Assembly: GCA_016630905.1 (NCBI GenBank)
Contig: WBMQ01000014.1
Coordinates: 620,001-684,000, forward strand
Source of the DNA: Capillidium heterosporum
Taxonomy: Eukaryota > Entomophthoromycota > Entomophthoromycetes > Entomophthorales > Capillidiaceae
Direction: 5' to 3'
Length of the DNA stretch: 64,000 nucleotides
Shown here in pieces: positions 46,066 to 57,054 of the stretch (positions within the stretch are counted from its first letter, which is position 1; every line of letters starts with the position of its first letter). The notes beneath the pieces were generated by a model. That model saw only the letters and a program-made list of their open reading frames with translations. It did no database searches and was not told the DNA's origin. The translations under genes and the position numbers were made by a program.

Positions 46066-47509
46066 ATGAAATTCTTATACTACACTTTAATCACATTACT
46101 CCTATTTACAAACCCCACTATAGCCTTTAGTACTGACCAAGTCGACAATCTGAAGGAAGTGGAAGCAACTCAACAACTCATCCAATCCGATCTAACCACA
46201 GCAGAAGAATCTTTACAAGAATCCTCAACCTACACCAACTCCAAGGTAGGTATCGACGATCTACGTAGGTACGCATCACATAATAGGTGCTTGTCTTTGC
46301 TCTGACGACAAAATTTTACGAAGTTGGACCTGTCCCTACTACTGCAACAGCGATGACATCGGTTCCAGCGAGATGCAGCTTCTAGGTATATGTAAGGATG
46401 ATTATTATGAAGCCAAAGCTATTTTGGTAGCCGATCCAATGAACAAAGAGCTGATCCTAGCTTTCAGGGGTACTAGCAACATCAAGCAATTAGTTGAGAA
46501 CATCTATGTATCCCCCGTCGACTTCAATGTTGTAAAAACGGAACTCATGGACAACACCGAAGATGTATCAATCAAGTACAAAGTTGTCGATACTTTCAAT
46601 GCCAAAGCTACCCATCATAGAAAAGTCCACAGCGGTTTCCACCAGCTCAACTCCATAATACGTGAAAAGTATTTACCTTTAGTTTATGAAACGTTGAAGA
46701 AGGACGATTTTAAAGATTTCAACTTGGTAGTCACCGGACACAGTCTGGGAGGTGCCTTAGCTGTCCTAGCAAGTTTAACATTGGCTCAGACGGCAAATCT
46801 GACGTTGACAAAAGACAGAATTAAACTCATAACTTTTGCCCAACCCAGGGTTGGCGACCAAAATTTCAACCAACTTCTTTACGACAAACTAGGATTTATG
46901 CTAAGGGTTACACAGCAACACGATCCCATACCCCGATTCCCACCTCGCAAGTTATTCAAAAAAGAGTTTGTCCATACCGAAAAAGAGCTACACATCGTCA
47001 ACGACTCAGGTACTTTGAACGCCCGCGGTTACAACCTAAACTTTTGTTTCAGTGACGGTAACAACCTTCTGGTAACATTTTTGCATGTCACCTTCATCAA
47101 ACTAACTTTTTAATAGGACGCCATAAAAGACCTCTTTGATCACCGATACCCAGTCCAATGTTCCAGAAACCAAGGTCAGTACAATTATAAATCGCACTAC
47201 TACTTCTTGGATACTATATTTGACGACTATTGCCAACCTACCCCCGAAGTTGACGACATTGACTTTTTCAAAAAGTTACCTTTCTCCATTGACAGTGACG
47301 AACGTCGAACTTTGGACCAACCTAGACCTTTTGAAGTCCCATTTGCACCGTTAAAGTATTCGGAGTTCCCAGTTTGGTGGAATACAACTACTAAGTTGGA
47401 GGTACCCAAGGTTAAAGATCTATATGAGGGGGAGAGTATTGAGGTAGTAGAAAGACCGGGGGATAATGGATTCAAGGTGGAGAATTTGTTTGGGCTCATT
47501 GACGTCTGA
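46066..47509 (+). CDS. Secreted class-3 (Rhizomucor-type) lipase with one +1 frame break
   Basis: Extracellular triacylglycerol lipase. ATG at 46066 gives a signal peptide MKFLYYTLITLLLFTNPTIA; the longer upstream frame from 45937 lacks an ATG at its head. Exons 46066-47071 and 47117-47509 (intron 45 nt with AACTAAC). Blocks: W-C-P-Y-Y-C near the start (SWTCPYYCNSDD), LILAFRGTSNIKQ with the oxyanion region, the nucleophile elbow VVTGHSLGGALAVLA, FAQPRVGD, DPIPRFPP with the catalytic Asp, and SHYYFL with the likely catalytic His. One +1 shift lies near 46275-46290, between DDLRRYASH and GACLCSDDK; exon lengths sum to 3n+1, as expected. A 22-nt intron would also join the parts but is far shorter than any other here. 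Feeds fatty acids to the acyl-CoA synthetase and oxidase genes. Confidence 0.82.
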
Positions 47510-47722
47510 AAATAAAAATTAGCTTAAGCTATTATTTCGATTTGAACCTTATATCTAACTCTGAGTGTGAATATTTCAAGACTTGAAAGTTTAGGTATAG
47601 CACTATACCTACTAAGCCGTACAATAAGTGAAAGTATAATCAATGTAGCTATTTGTCCTTTTTAGAGATATTAACATAAAAATATATTTGAAATTCCAAA
47701 ACAAATTTATTAATTAAAGATA
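47510..47722. other. Short convergent intergenic region
   Basis: 3' flanks of the lipase (+) and prolyl oligopeptidase (-). Nothing else seen. Confidence 0.5.
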
Positions 47723-50059
47723 TTAGTTAATATCGTTGATAGATTCAGGTGCCAAAGCCCTTTTACCCAAGTTCTCCTTGATAGCCAACTTGATGAAAGA
47801 CAACACGTTGACATCAGCCTTGATACTCTGCTTGATACTTCTACCGGAGCCATGACCCGACTTCCAGTGGACGTATAATAAGGCAGGGTTCTTGGCAAAC
47901 CTGTGCTGATACTGAATCTCGGAGGCGTACTTGAAGGTATGCAACTTGGATACACGGTCGTCGTACTCACCGGTAGTAATGAAGAGAGGAGGGTAAGTCT
48001 TGACGCCCTTACCCTTCTTAGGCAGCACGTTATGAAGGGGAGAGATCTTGTAAGCATTCTCGAACTCAGCCTTGGAGTTGTTGGCGTGGCCGTAATCTTC
48101 GACCCAACCGCCACCTACCGTAAAGAGAGGGAATCTTATCAAATCCTGAACACCAACTTCGGGAATACATCCTCCTAGCAGAGTAGGGTTCTGGTTGCAG
48201 GTGGCAGCAGCCATTAGGCCACCGTTGGAACCTCCGTTGATAAAGACGGTATCGCGACTACCAAACTTGTTGTTGCGATCAGTCTGGAAGAACTGAACGG
48301 CCGAGATCATGTCATCGTAAGACTTCTGCTTGTTGAAGAGGCGACCAGCTTGGTACCAAGCCTCACCACGTTCTAAACCACCTCTAATAGAGGCAATGGC
48401 AACAACACCATCCTCCTTCTCTAAAAGGTAAGCCCAGCTGGGGCGGTAACGAGGGTTCTGCTGGATACGGAAACCACCGTAGGCGTAGACGATGACGGGG
48501 TGACTGCCATCGGGCTTGAGTCCCTTCTTGTGAGCGAAGACGACAGAAACTTCCTGGCCATCTTTGCTCTTGTACAAGGCCTGCTTCTGGACGTAATTGT
48601 TGGGGTCGAATCCAGGGATGCGACGCTCACTTACTAGTCTAGTAGTCTTGGTGTTGAAGTTATAGGCGAAACGCTGCTCCAAGCTGATGAAGTTCTGGAC
48701 GATATAGGTAACTTCGCTATCGTCAGCATTCAAAGAGGCACCTACGATGTTACCGAATTCGACAGGGACTGAACCAATGTGCTTCTCGGTAGTGCGATCA
48801 AAGACTTCCAATTTACCAAGGGCATCCCATAGGTAGATACCAATGGTCTTGTCCTTGTTACCACGCACAATAGACTGTAAAAGACGGTTGGGAAGTTCAG
48901 GGATAGCGGGCAAGATGTTGTCGGGTTCATCCAAGTTGACACGTACTAAGCGACGGTTGCTGGCTTCGATGTCGGTAATCAAAGTAGCGACACGACCTTC
49001 AACGGAAACAACCTCTTTGTAAGCGTCGGGGTAATTGGAAAGAAGGGGGATGAGCTCAGCGGAACGGGAATCATTGTCCTTCAAGAAGACTTTGGCCTTG
49101 TTACCGTTGAGCTCGGTACCCTTGATCTTGTAAAGGCCGTACCTCTCGTCGACATCAAAGAACTCACCACCACGTCCAGCTTGCTCGATGGCCAAGATAC
49201 GGGAGTTGGAAGCACCATCAATTACTTTCTGGTCAGCGACACTGGCATCCAAGCTGTGGAAGAAGGTACCGACGTACTGGGTTTCCTCGTTATCCAAACC
49301 GGCTTGGTCGGGGGTGATGTTGTCGGGCTGCTTGTACAAATCGTAGTAGAATCCAGAGTTATCGGCCTTCCAGCTGAACTTTTCGTTGAACTTGGACCAC
49401 AAAATCTTGATGGGGAGTTTGGTACCATCGGCTTTGACGACGTGGACCTCTTCCCAATCGGAACCTTTACGGCTCAAAGAGTAGGCGACGAACTCACCGT
49501 TGGGAGATGGGGTGAAGATACGGATCATGGTGTAAGTCTTTTCGTACTCGGCATCGACGTCAACTAGAACTTTGCGGGTACCGTCGGGGAAGACGCGAGT
49601 CAAAGCCAACTGCTGGTAGCTACCAGGGTTGTGCAGCTCGAAGGTGTTGTTGTTGGCAACTTTACGTCCACCGAACCTTTCATAAGTGTAGAGCTCTTGG
49701 AGGCGGGATTGGATCTGAGGGCGTGTGCACTCCTGTAAGGTGTATTTCTCGGCAAAGTCGTTCTGAGCCGACTCAAACTCAAGAGTCTTGGGAGAGAGGT
49801 GGTCTTCCAAGCTACGGTAAGGTTCAGGGACTTTAGTACCGAAGTAGGTTTCCGAGACAGTTGGGTCGCGCTTGATGGTGGGGTAGTTCCATTCACCAGT
49901 CTTGGGGTTCTTTAGCAGCTTGCTAATGTAGGAGGATAGGTCTTCGTTACGGTTACCTTTGCGGTCCTTCTGGGCGTTTTGGAGGATCTGGGAGTTGACG
50001 TCGCCTAGGGCTACTAGACCGAGAGCTAAGGCCGACAAAGTGGACAGGGAAGCTTTCAT
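47723..50059 (-). CDS. Secreted prolyl oligopeptidase (S9A), complete
   Basis: Cuts peptides after proline. Single exon, 778 residues, slightly longer than the usual 700-710 because of a signal peptide (MKASLSTLSALALGLVALGD) and a short C-terminal extension. The N-terminal beta-propeller begins around RDPTVSETYFGTKVPEPYRS (the family's D.Y.YRW/L region). Catalytic Ser611 in GGSNGG, Asp700 in GEYDDR and His736 in KSGHGSG are all present, as are YAYGGFRIQQNP and RGGLERGEAWYQAG. Most fungal and animal relatives are cytosolic, so the signal peptide suggests an extracellular role in digesting Pro-rich peptides. Paralogue of the catalytically dead protein at the left edge. Many antisense and +1 frames over this G/C-richer gene are shadows. 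Confidence 0.95.
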   Translation of the reverse strand: MKASLSTLSALALGLVALGDVNSQILQNAQKDRKGNRNEDLSSYISKLLKNPKTGEWNYPTIKRDPTVSETYFGTKVPEPYRSLEDHLSPKTLEFESAQNDFAEKYTLQECTRPQIQSRLQELYTYERFGGRKVANNNTFELHNPGSYQQLALTRVFPDGTRKVLVDVDAEYEKTYTMIRIFTPSPNGEFVAYSLSRKGSDWEEVHVVKADGTKLPIKILWSKFNEKFSWKADNSGFYYDLYKQPDNITPDQAGLDNEETQYVGTFFHSLDASVADQKVIDGASNSRILAIEQAGRGGEFFDVDERYGLYKIKGTELNGNKAKVFLKDNDSRSAELIPLLSNYPDAYKEVVSVEGRVATLITDIEASNRRLVRVNLDEPDNILPAIPELPNRLLQSIVRGNKDKTIGIYLWDALGKLEVFDRTTEKHIGSVPVEFGNIVGASLNADDSEVTYIVQNFISLEQRFAYNFNTKTTRLVSERRIPGFDPNNYVQKQALYKSKDGQEVSVVFAHKKGLKPDGSHPVIVYAYGGFRIQQNPRYRPSWAYLLEKEDGVVAIASIRGGLERGEAWYQAGRLFNKQKSYDDMISAVQFFQTDRNNKFGSRDTVFINGGSNGGLMAAATCNQNPTLLGGCIPEVGVQDLIRFPLFTVGGGWVEDYGHANNSKAEFENAYKISPLHNVLPKKGKGVKTYPPLFITTGEYDDRVSKLHTFKYASEIQYQHRFAKNPALLYVHWKSGHGSGRSIKQSIKADVNVLSFIKLAIKENLGKRALAPESINDIN

Positions 50060-50137
50060 AGCAAGTTACTTTTGTTGGATTAGGGATTAGTAAAATTAGT
50101 TAGAAATTGTTGCGATAGGGATTTGTGGATTAGAGGG

Positions 50138-50144
50138 TTATATA
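50138..50144 (-). promoter_or_regulatory. TATA box of the prolyl oligopeptidase
   Basis: TATATAA on the gene strand, about 80 bp upstream of the ATG at 50059. Confidence 0.5.
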
Positions 50145-50244
50145 TGCATGTTGGAAGAGAATAGCTTAGGTTATGGTAGTTAGTGGCTGACTAGGTTTCA
50201 AATGAACTGTGGTCATGCTAGCTCGAAGCATCTACTTTAAATAG

Positions 50245-51880
50245 ATGCAGACATCTTATTCTGGCCAAGCGCTTTATTTGAGAATCTGCTTCTTCAATTC
50301 AAAGTGGGATTTGGGGGCTAAACCAAATTTATCCAAATACTCTACAAATTTTGAAGATTGGTTGGATATCAGAACTAGTAATGACGCTATTGATCTGATA
50401 TTGCTACAACTTTTAAGTTTTGACGAATTCGATAAATTTCGCACTAGACTAAATTGTCAAGTGATTAGTATAACCCATAATTGTTGCGAATCCAAGCACC
50501 TTCCTTCACTACCGACAAACATTAATCTTCTTTTTAAGTCAGATGGCTTGGATCACGTAGTTTGCTAACACCCGCCTGACGATAAGCTAAACTTGAAGCT
50601 TTCCACTTATTGCATCCGTGTCCAGCAGCCGCTAATTTTATCCAGTTAAAGCCCTCTCTAAGGTATAGGAAGTAAACTGGTTGGATTTGAGCAATGGTGA
50701 GAATTCTAAAGTTTGCTGTTTCTTATCAGGCAAATGGAATTGTTCAAGGATATTATTACAAAGACAGGTGTTTCTTGGTGGATGGATTCGAAAACTGTAT
50801 TTACATTTTTTCTATGTCACTGAAATTTATATTTTCAATTCTTTTCAGTCTAGATCCAAAAAGCAAAATTGATCTCTACCTCCAGTTCGAATAGCCTTCA
50901 TTCCTTGATAGCCGACCACTGTACTAGGAAAAGCTCATCGATTTTAAAGAACAGATAGGTATGTCAATTTCAAAAATACAGCTAAATCCAAATGCAACAA
51001 ATACTAGTCCAACTGATGCTAAATACAAGTACAAGTAATGGTGAATACCTTTCCAAAGGATGCCAACTCAGCCAAATCGAACTAAGTTTGGGTAGCAACC
51101 ACTGTCCAAATATATTGATTTACGGTTTGGTCTTGGAGAATCACCCGCTCTACAAGACTTGAGTGTACGCTATCTTTGGAGAACTAAACTTTTTGGTCAG
51201 CACTTACGACCTGTATAGGACTAAAGCTATGTCGTCCTTGACAAATGGTCTTAAGAACTTGAGCATACTAAGATAATGCTTTCAAAAACACCTTACTGCA
51301 CAGATCTGCGATCCAACAATGCAAATTTGCAGCTTGTATTGGCATAACTTATAGGTTTTGATTTGACCTATAGATCAACATACTTTATTATCAATAAACC
51401 TTTGTAGACTTATACGTATGTATATGTGTTTTAAAATCATATGATAGAAGCAGTTGTATAGTAATTGAATTTGAGATTTACAAATCATATTAAAACGGTG
51501 AGGTATTTCTACTTTAAGTATACCAAACATGTAAACTATTTGGACTTGCAGCTACACTAGCTTATGTAGCCTACTGTAATTAAATCCACCTTTATTCTCC
51601 AACCCAAGAAAAGCTAAATATATTTGACATCTACGCCCTTGACAGTGGACGAAAGTATATTTACTCAGCTCAACCAAACTTGTTAAAGATGGCTCTGGTC
51701 AAAGTTTAAAGCACCTCAATTTAAATGTTCTCATATGTAACTGTAAACCTACCGTCACAAGTCCAACTTTTGGCCAATCCAATAACCTTTAAATACTTCA
51801 GCTCAAATTTAGATTTGTCCAACTTACTCTACTACTGCCAACCTAGCCCAATTTCCGAGATATACTACATGATACGCAAT
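50245..51880 (+). pseudogene. Possible decayed leucine-rich-repeat gene
   Basis: Starts with a 107-codon frame at 50245-50568 and continues as broken stretches with LRR-like spacing, such as IELSLGSNHCPNILIYGLVL near 51080-51145, SLKHLNLNVLICNC near 51695-51735 and LDLSNLLYYCQPSPISEIYY near 51812-51870. The order (short N-terminal domain, then Leu-rich repeats) would suit an F-box/LRR protein, but no F-box is clear. Frames change and stops intervene. The assignment rests only on Leu/Asn periodicity. Confidence 0.25.
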
Positions 51881-52016
51881 GACTAAATTGAAGTATCAGT
51901 ATACATACAAATTATAATGGTAAAAATAAACATATATATATATTTACTAAAATAGCGATACATAAATTTAATTATAAGTCAATATAGTGATATACTAAGT
52001 AAGGTGTTGATATGCA

Positions 52017-53399
52017 TCAGCTAATCAAATTAGCTTGATTCAAGAAAGGCAGCTTAAAGCTATGGTTACTCGAAAACAACATAAGTTTAGGTTGAGCTGG
52101 ACTCTGAACTTGAGTTTGAACTTTGATGTTGCCAGACTTACCAAACTTGCTATCCTTCACTTTACTCGCTTTGTAAGTATCCTTAATCGTTTCCAAATTG
52201 ATAGGATTCGTCTTTTGATTAACTAACTGAGCTTTTGTAGGATAAAATTTGACATATTTCTCATCAACCTCGGCTTCTTTGGCATCAATACTGATTTTGG
52301 CGTTGTACTTGTTGGTGCGCAAGTTGGGGAACCAGCCTTTGTTGTAAGCTCGAATATAATCCCATTCGTTCATACCCTCTGTCTTCAGACACCAGAAGAT
52401 CCAACCAGAGTCGGGTCGAGCGTACCCCTCCATCTGTCGTTTAGCAAGCTCTTTGGCAAACGCGTTGTACTCAGGGGTATCCTCGTGCCAACCTTTCTCT
52501 TCCACGCAGTTGTCACCATCCCATCGCAAGCAGGTGGCGGTAGCTAGGGACCATTCCCCAACTACTGAAGGTAACCAGTACTGCCACAACGTCTGTTCGT
52601 CCCAGTAGACTTGGTTGAAATGATCCTGGTAAGTGTATCGTAGCTTGTTCTTGTCAAAGACATGGTAGATATGGGTATCTAAGATGGCGTTGGGGTACGA
52701 CTTTACGAAGTCCTTCCAGGCCATAACTCCTAAAAAGGCGTCGTGGAAGACAACTTTAAGATTTGGTACCAAGTTCTGGGTCAGCCAGTAGGTTTCGTGG
52801 TAGAAAGCTTTCAAGGTATCAATATTGAGTCCCCAGTTGGCAGGCTCGTTGACGAATTGAACTGAGTGGATGGCATCTCTGTATTGAGCTGGCTTAACGA
52901 ATTGATCGACGATCTGTCGGATTGCATCCCTAGAGAGTTCATAGGATCCAGGTTGCTTGAACCACTCTATAGGTCCAGCCCTACCCGAGTTATCGAAGCC
53001 GTTTTGGGAGCCGGGGTGGCCGTGTAAGTCGATCATAACCTTCAAGTTGTACTTCTTGGCCCACAATATAGCTTTGGCCAAGTACTCGTTGGCACCGTAG
53101 ACGAAGGGTTCGTCGACCCTAGGTATGAATGACCAGTATCCAACTGGAATACGTACCAAGTTCAACCCTACGTTGCTGATCCATTGGAAGTCAGACTCTT
53201 GGATCCAGGTAGCCCAGTGGACTTTTAATTTTTCCAAGCAGCGTGCCTTGGTGTGGAACTGACAGAATCCCCATTCGTCGGTAGTTGCATCGGGAATGCC
53301 TTGAAATAAGGTTGGCGTTATCCAGCGTTCCAAAACCAACCACCCTCCTAGGTTCACTCCTTTGATCTTAAAGTTATCGGTTATTGTCAAGTTGCTCAT
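52017..53399 (-). CDS. GH5_9 exo-beta-1,3-glucanase, no signal peptide
   Basis: Hydrolyses beta-1,3-glucan from the non-reducing end. Start chosen at the ATG 53397-53399 (MSNLTITDNFKIKGVNLGGW), giving 460 residues. A frame 30 codons longer exists, but a TATA box (53432-53440) falls inside that extension. Family blocks: KGVNLGGWLVLERWITP, DEWGFCQ, NLVRIPVGYW, MIDLHGHPGSQNGFDNSGR, acid/base Glu in QFVNEPANWG, DTHIYHVF, nucleophile Glu in SVVGEWSLATATC, GWIFWCLKTE. Unlike secreted Exg1-type enzymes it has no hydrophobic leader, so it is either cytosolic or exported without one. The last 70 residues are Lys/Gln-rich and unlike the family. Confidence 0.9.
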   Translation of the reverse strand: MSNLTITDNFKIKGVNLGGWLVLERWITPTLFQGIPDATTDEWGFCQFHTKARCLEKLKVHWATWIQESDFQWISNVGLNLVRIPVGYWSFIPRVDEPFVYGANEYLAKAILWAKKYNLKVMIDLHGHPGSQNGFDNSGRAGPIEWFKQPGSYELSRDAIRQIVDQFVKPAQYRDAIHSVQFVNEPANWGLNIDTLKAFYHETYWLTQNLVPNLKVVFHDAFLGVMAWKDFVKSYPNAILDTHIYHVFDKNKLRYTYQDHFNQVYWDEQTLWQYWLPSVVGEWSLATATCLRWDGDNCVEEKGWHEDTPEYNAFAKELAKRQMEGYARPDSGWIFWCLKTEGMNEWDYIRAYNKGWFPNLRTNKYNAKISIDAKEAEVDEKYVKFYPTKAQLVNQKTNPINLETIKDTYKASKVKDSKFGKSGNIKVQTQVQSPAQPKLMLFSSNHSFKLPFLNQANLIS

Positions 53400-53431
53400 A
53401 TTGTTTTTTGAGTGGTGAAAACTGTTTTGGT

Positions 53432-53440
53432 GTTTATATA
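53432..53440 (-). promoter_or_regulatory. TATA box of the glucanase
   Basis: TATATAAAC on the gene strand, 33-41 bp before the ATG at 53399. It supports that start over the one 90 nt upstream. Confidence 0.55.
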
Positions 53441-54439
53441 TTGCCTGAGCCTTTAAAAAAGGGGTTTTCATCAGGTGTCTTTCAGTCATTAGTAAAATAA
53501 AGGTTTGTAATGGAGTTTACAGGTATTAATGTAAGGACATATACGTATATAACTGGATTGCGACATATGCTCGTTTCAAAGACAAAGGCTGTCTATTATT
53601 TTGATCTAGAGTTCCAACCCGTGAAATACTCTGATATCTCCTTTTCCCTTTTTTAAATCATATACTCGCATTTTACCACACTTCTTAAATCCCTTGTCTT
53701 TACGGTACAGATAGTTAAATTATATAAGCATACCTATAAACCTATTCGAGTTTTCACCCTTGTTATGTTCTTATATTTACGACTGTTTATAAATATATAT
53801 ATAATTCAGCGTAATATTCAAGGAGCGAATCCTTTTCAAATCCTAAAAACCATATTTCTAAAGATGTTGGGAAGTCTAGAGATTGATAAAATATATCCTT
53901 TTTAGTAAATATACATTTATTAGAGATCTGAAAACTTGCCTTTCTCCATTAGGGAAAAGCAATAGTATACTGCTACATCATCAGCCTTTACTGACTAGAG
54001 ACTCTTTCAAAAGAACATCGCTACTTTTAAAATCAAGGTGCTGCCTTTAGGTGTGGGATAGACAGTGATAGGTAGCTATATACTTGTATATAGTATGGAT
54101 ATATTGACAAAGCACAAGTAAAAATGAATATAAAGAGCTTGACTTTTATCAAACTTGGATACAAACGTGCATTTATAGTTGTAGAATACTAAAGCTATAT
54201 AATAATAGTAAAGTGTAAAATATAAGTGCACCTTTAAAAATTAAATGCTAATTGTGGAATGATGCATATAATCATGTTAGATTATAATTAGAGTAATTAT
54301 AACGAAAATAATAAATATTTTATCGTTCTACATAAATTTCACAATTAAATCAGACAGCTAATCACAGGAATTTACAAAACCTTCGTTACTATTAAGTAGG
54401 CAAATAAAAATGAAACTCATAATTCGAGTCAGAGTTATA
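53441..54439. other. Intergenic
   Basis: Promoter region of the glucanase and the DNA before the tRNA gene. AT-rich; no other feature seen. Confidence 0.45.
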
Positions 54440-54445
54440 GCCGAC

Positions 54446-54488
<43 letters not shown>

Positions 54489-54512
54489 TGCGTTCAATCC
54501 GCAGTGTCGGCA
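54440..54512 (+). tRNA. tRNA-Phe (anticodon GAA)
   Basis: A 73-nt cloverleaf without intron. Acceptor arm GCCGACA pairs with TGTCGGC; the D-loop reads TAGCTCAGTTGGGAGAGC (box A), the anticodon loop ACTGAAGAT carries GAA, and the T-arm has GTTCAATCC (box B). Discriminator base is A, as in fungal tRNA-Phe. Confidence 0.97.
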
Positions 54513-54515
54513 TTC

Positions 54516-54521
54516 TTTTTT
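54516..54521 (+). terminator. Pol III terminator of tRNA-Phe
   Basis: Run of six T starting four bases after the tRNA 3' end. Confidence 0.8.
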
Positions 54522-54930
54522 ACGTTCCCAAACTTGTTTAGGACCTGTTTTTAGTGGATAAAAGTAGATGTCACACTATATATTTTTCAACTACATCTCA
54601 TTCTTAGAATATATCACTATAAATAATGTATTATTTTACTTAATAAAAGTAAAGTTAAATGGAATAGTATTGCCAAGGTGTGTGGTAGATATACTACCTA
54701 GCTTATTTATCAAATATATGTCTATAATGTAATCGATAATTTAAAGAATTAAAATATATCCATCATATAGCTTAGCATTAAAAATAAAATAAAATTAATA
54801 AAGGATTTCGGGATATAAAAAGCAATAAACAGTTATATTATATCTAAGTGCAATTATATTGACGTATAATTAAAACATTCCTGATCTAAACAGCAAATTC
54901 TTTTAAACAACTTGACTTTTTAGTTCAAAG
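54522..54930. other. Intergenic
   Basis: AT-rich spacer between the tRNA and the 3' end of the MBF-type gene. Nothing else seen. Confidence 0.5.
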
Positions 54931-57054
54931 TCATATTTTGGCTTCGTTCGAGCCGATCCTAGGGTTCTTCCGAGGTCTAGAATGGCCATGCATCCGAGAT
55001 ATCTTATCGAGAACTGCGTAGATTTGGCTTTGAACTTGTTTGAGCTCAGCATCCGTTTCCAGCAACCTACCTTTAGCACGTTCTAGTTGCCCGTTCTTCA
55101 ACGAGGCCTCCTTTGTATATTCTACATCAATGGTGTTCTTGGATTTCTTAATCGCTACAAAAACGATTAGACGTTTGTGTTATCTAAAAAGAGCTTACTT
55201 TCCACAAAAGTCCTTCGTTCGGGCGAAGAAAGGTCATAGTTATTTCTAGACTTGAAGTTATCCTCATCCTCAAGGGTAGGAATGTCAGGGTCGTCAGAAC
55301 AGACACTGGGGCAGGGGGGAAGGTACTCCTCAGGTTTGACGGTCAATGTAGTTAAAGCAGCTCCGCGGTTGAATATCCGTTCGTAGGTGCTCTCATTACC
55401 TAGAGCTTCCATGAGGTTGGTTTCTTCACCTGGCGAATCTTCCTCCATCTTGTCGGTACCGGCTGAACTTGCCGAATCAGAATTTTCATCAAGTAAGTCC
55501 TCGCTTTTCGAAACCGACTTCTCCTAAACAAAAAGGTAAATCAAACAGTTGCAAGAAAAATTACCTCGTGGATATTTAGGTAGTCAATGGGTTTCAGACC
55601 GATGGTATCTACCACGTCCATGTCGCAGTCATACCGTTTGAGAAGGTTGAAGATCGGCACTATGTTCAGTTTGGCGGCTAGATGGATAGCGGTGGATCCC
55701 AAAAAATCGGTTTGGCTCGCCAGCTCAACAGCTTTAGGGCTTAGCTCGCGATCGTTGAAAATCTCCTGCATGTACACGTATGAAGCTGCCAAATGGGCAG
55801 TCGATGGTTCCATGCTTGCCGAAAGTATGAGGTGATGCAGGATGTTGCGGCCTTCATGGTCTTCCAAGTGCAGTGTTGAAGAAAGCTGCTTCAAAAGCTC
55901 AGAAAAGGTCCCTAGCTGGTGGGCACGGCAAGACTGTACCACTTTCATCAGTGCTGTCTCCCCATCAAAATTACGGCCGGTAATGCTGGCCTCAAGCTCA
56001 CACAGTTGTTTCAATGCGGATGCCCTACCCATCTCAGCGGCCCAGTGCAAACATGTGTTCCCATCCGAATCTAGGGTTAATCCTACAGCAAAATTTCCAT
56101 CCGGCTTGAATTCCGAAATAATAGCATCGTCTAAAGGTTGGTTTTCGTACTCCTCCTGCATCAGTGCCTGGTAAAGTGTCGATCGCTGATAGTTGATTAC
56201 TTTGAGAGATTTGTAAGTTCTTATTTCAGACAGGTAGCGATTCGTAAAGTTGATTGCAATATCTAAATCATCCTGCTTGTTTTCACCTTTATCTTCCGCA
56301 ACCTTTTCATTATTTGAATTTGCTTTTGGCTCATCAGCCTGCTTGCTTTGGCTTTCCAGCACGCCCATATTCGGAGTTTTAGAAATGATGTTCTTCGAGA
56401 CACTTGGAAGGGCGTGCTTTGGCTTTGGTTTGATCACTGGGTTCAAATAGATGCTTCCTATCTTTGACCTATAGAATTCTATTGAAGGTGGCTCTTCTTC
56501 TACCACCTTCTTCGGTTGTCTTAACTTGGGAGTTTTCACTTTGGGGTTTTTTATCTCGAATGGTACGTAATCTATCTCATTGATGTTCTTTACAAAAAAA
56601 AACTCCAGGGCCGAGTACAGTCCATGCATCTTTGTTAGTAAAATAGCCTCTTCAAGGGATTTCCTAAACACATTAAAAATTCATTTAAAAAGTTATTTAC
56701 CACTAAAAGTTACCAAACATATCTTTGCTGGTATGGAGTTCTAGGGGTAGTTCCTCTACTCATAATTGGCATATTCTCTAAAAATGCCATCTGCCTCCTA
56801 TAATCTACATCTTCATCAAGTAGGTTATACAAGTTGACGTAGGAATCTTTAAACCTTCGCATAATATTTCGATCGTTGACCCTCAGGTTAAGAGCCCTAA
56901 AGTCTTCAAAGTAAACTTCTTTAGGTTTTGATAGGACTAGAGGAACACTGAGGCCCTTTTGCTCCTGCAGTAAAACTGTTTTTGGACTGGTTGCTGGGTT
57001 TTGAGGTTTCGAAGGTTCATTTGAGCTTGTTGGAGTTGGTTCGTTCTCTGGCAT
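54931..57054 (-). CDS. APSES/ankyrin transcription factor (MBF/SBF subunit, Mbp1/Res1 type), 4 exons
   Basis: DNA-binding subunit of the G1/S transcription complex. Exons 56714-57054, 55565-56663, 55199-55523 and 54931-55154; introns 50, 41 and 44 nt; 1989 nt, 662 residues (S. pombe Res1 has 637). The APSES (KilA-N) domain spans about residues 45-140: NIMRRFKDSYVNLYNLLDED and VWKSLEEAILLTKMHGLYS, the second block completed by intron 1 (TTTG|G). A long charged linker follows. Ankyrin repeats cover about residues 310-480: DSDGNTCLHWAAEMGRASAL, FDGETALMKVVQSC, HEGRNILHHLILSAS, FLGSTAIHLAAKLNIVPIF. The C-terminus is an acidic stretch then a coiled coil, where Swi6/Cdc10-type partners bind. The APSES domain is more diverged than the repeats. 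Confidence 0.85.

Noticed and set aside
46268-46289. A 22-nt intron to explain the lipase break
   Set aside because: Below the 36-nt minimum seen elsewhere and without a branch site.
47903-49896. Several 66-134 codon frames inside the prolyl oligopeptidase
   Set aside because: Shadows of a long, more GC-balanced coding sequence.
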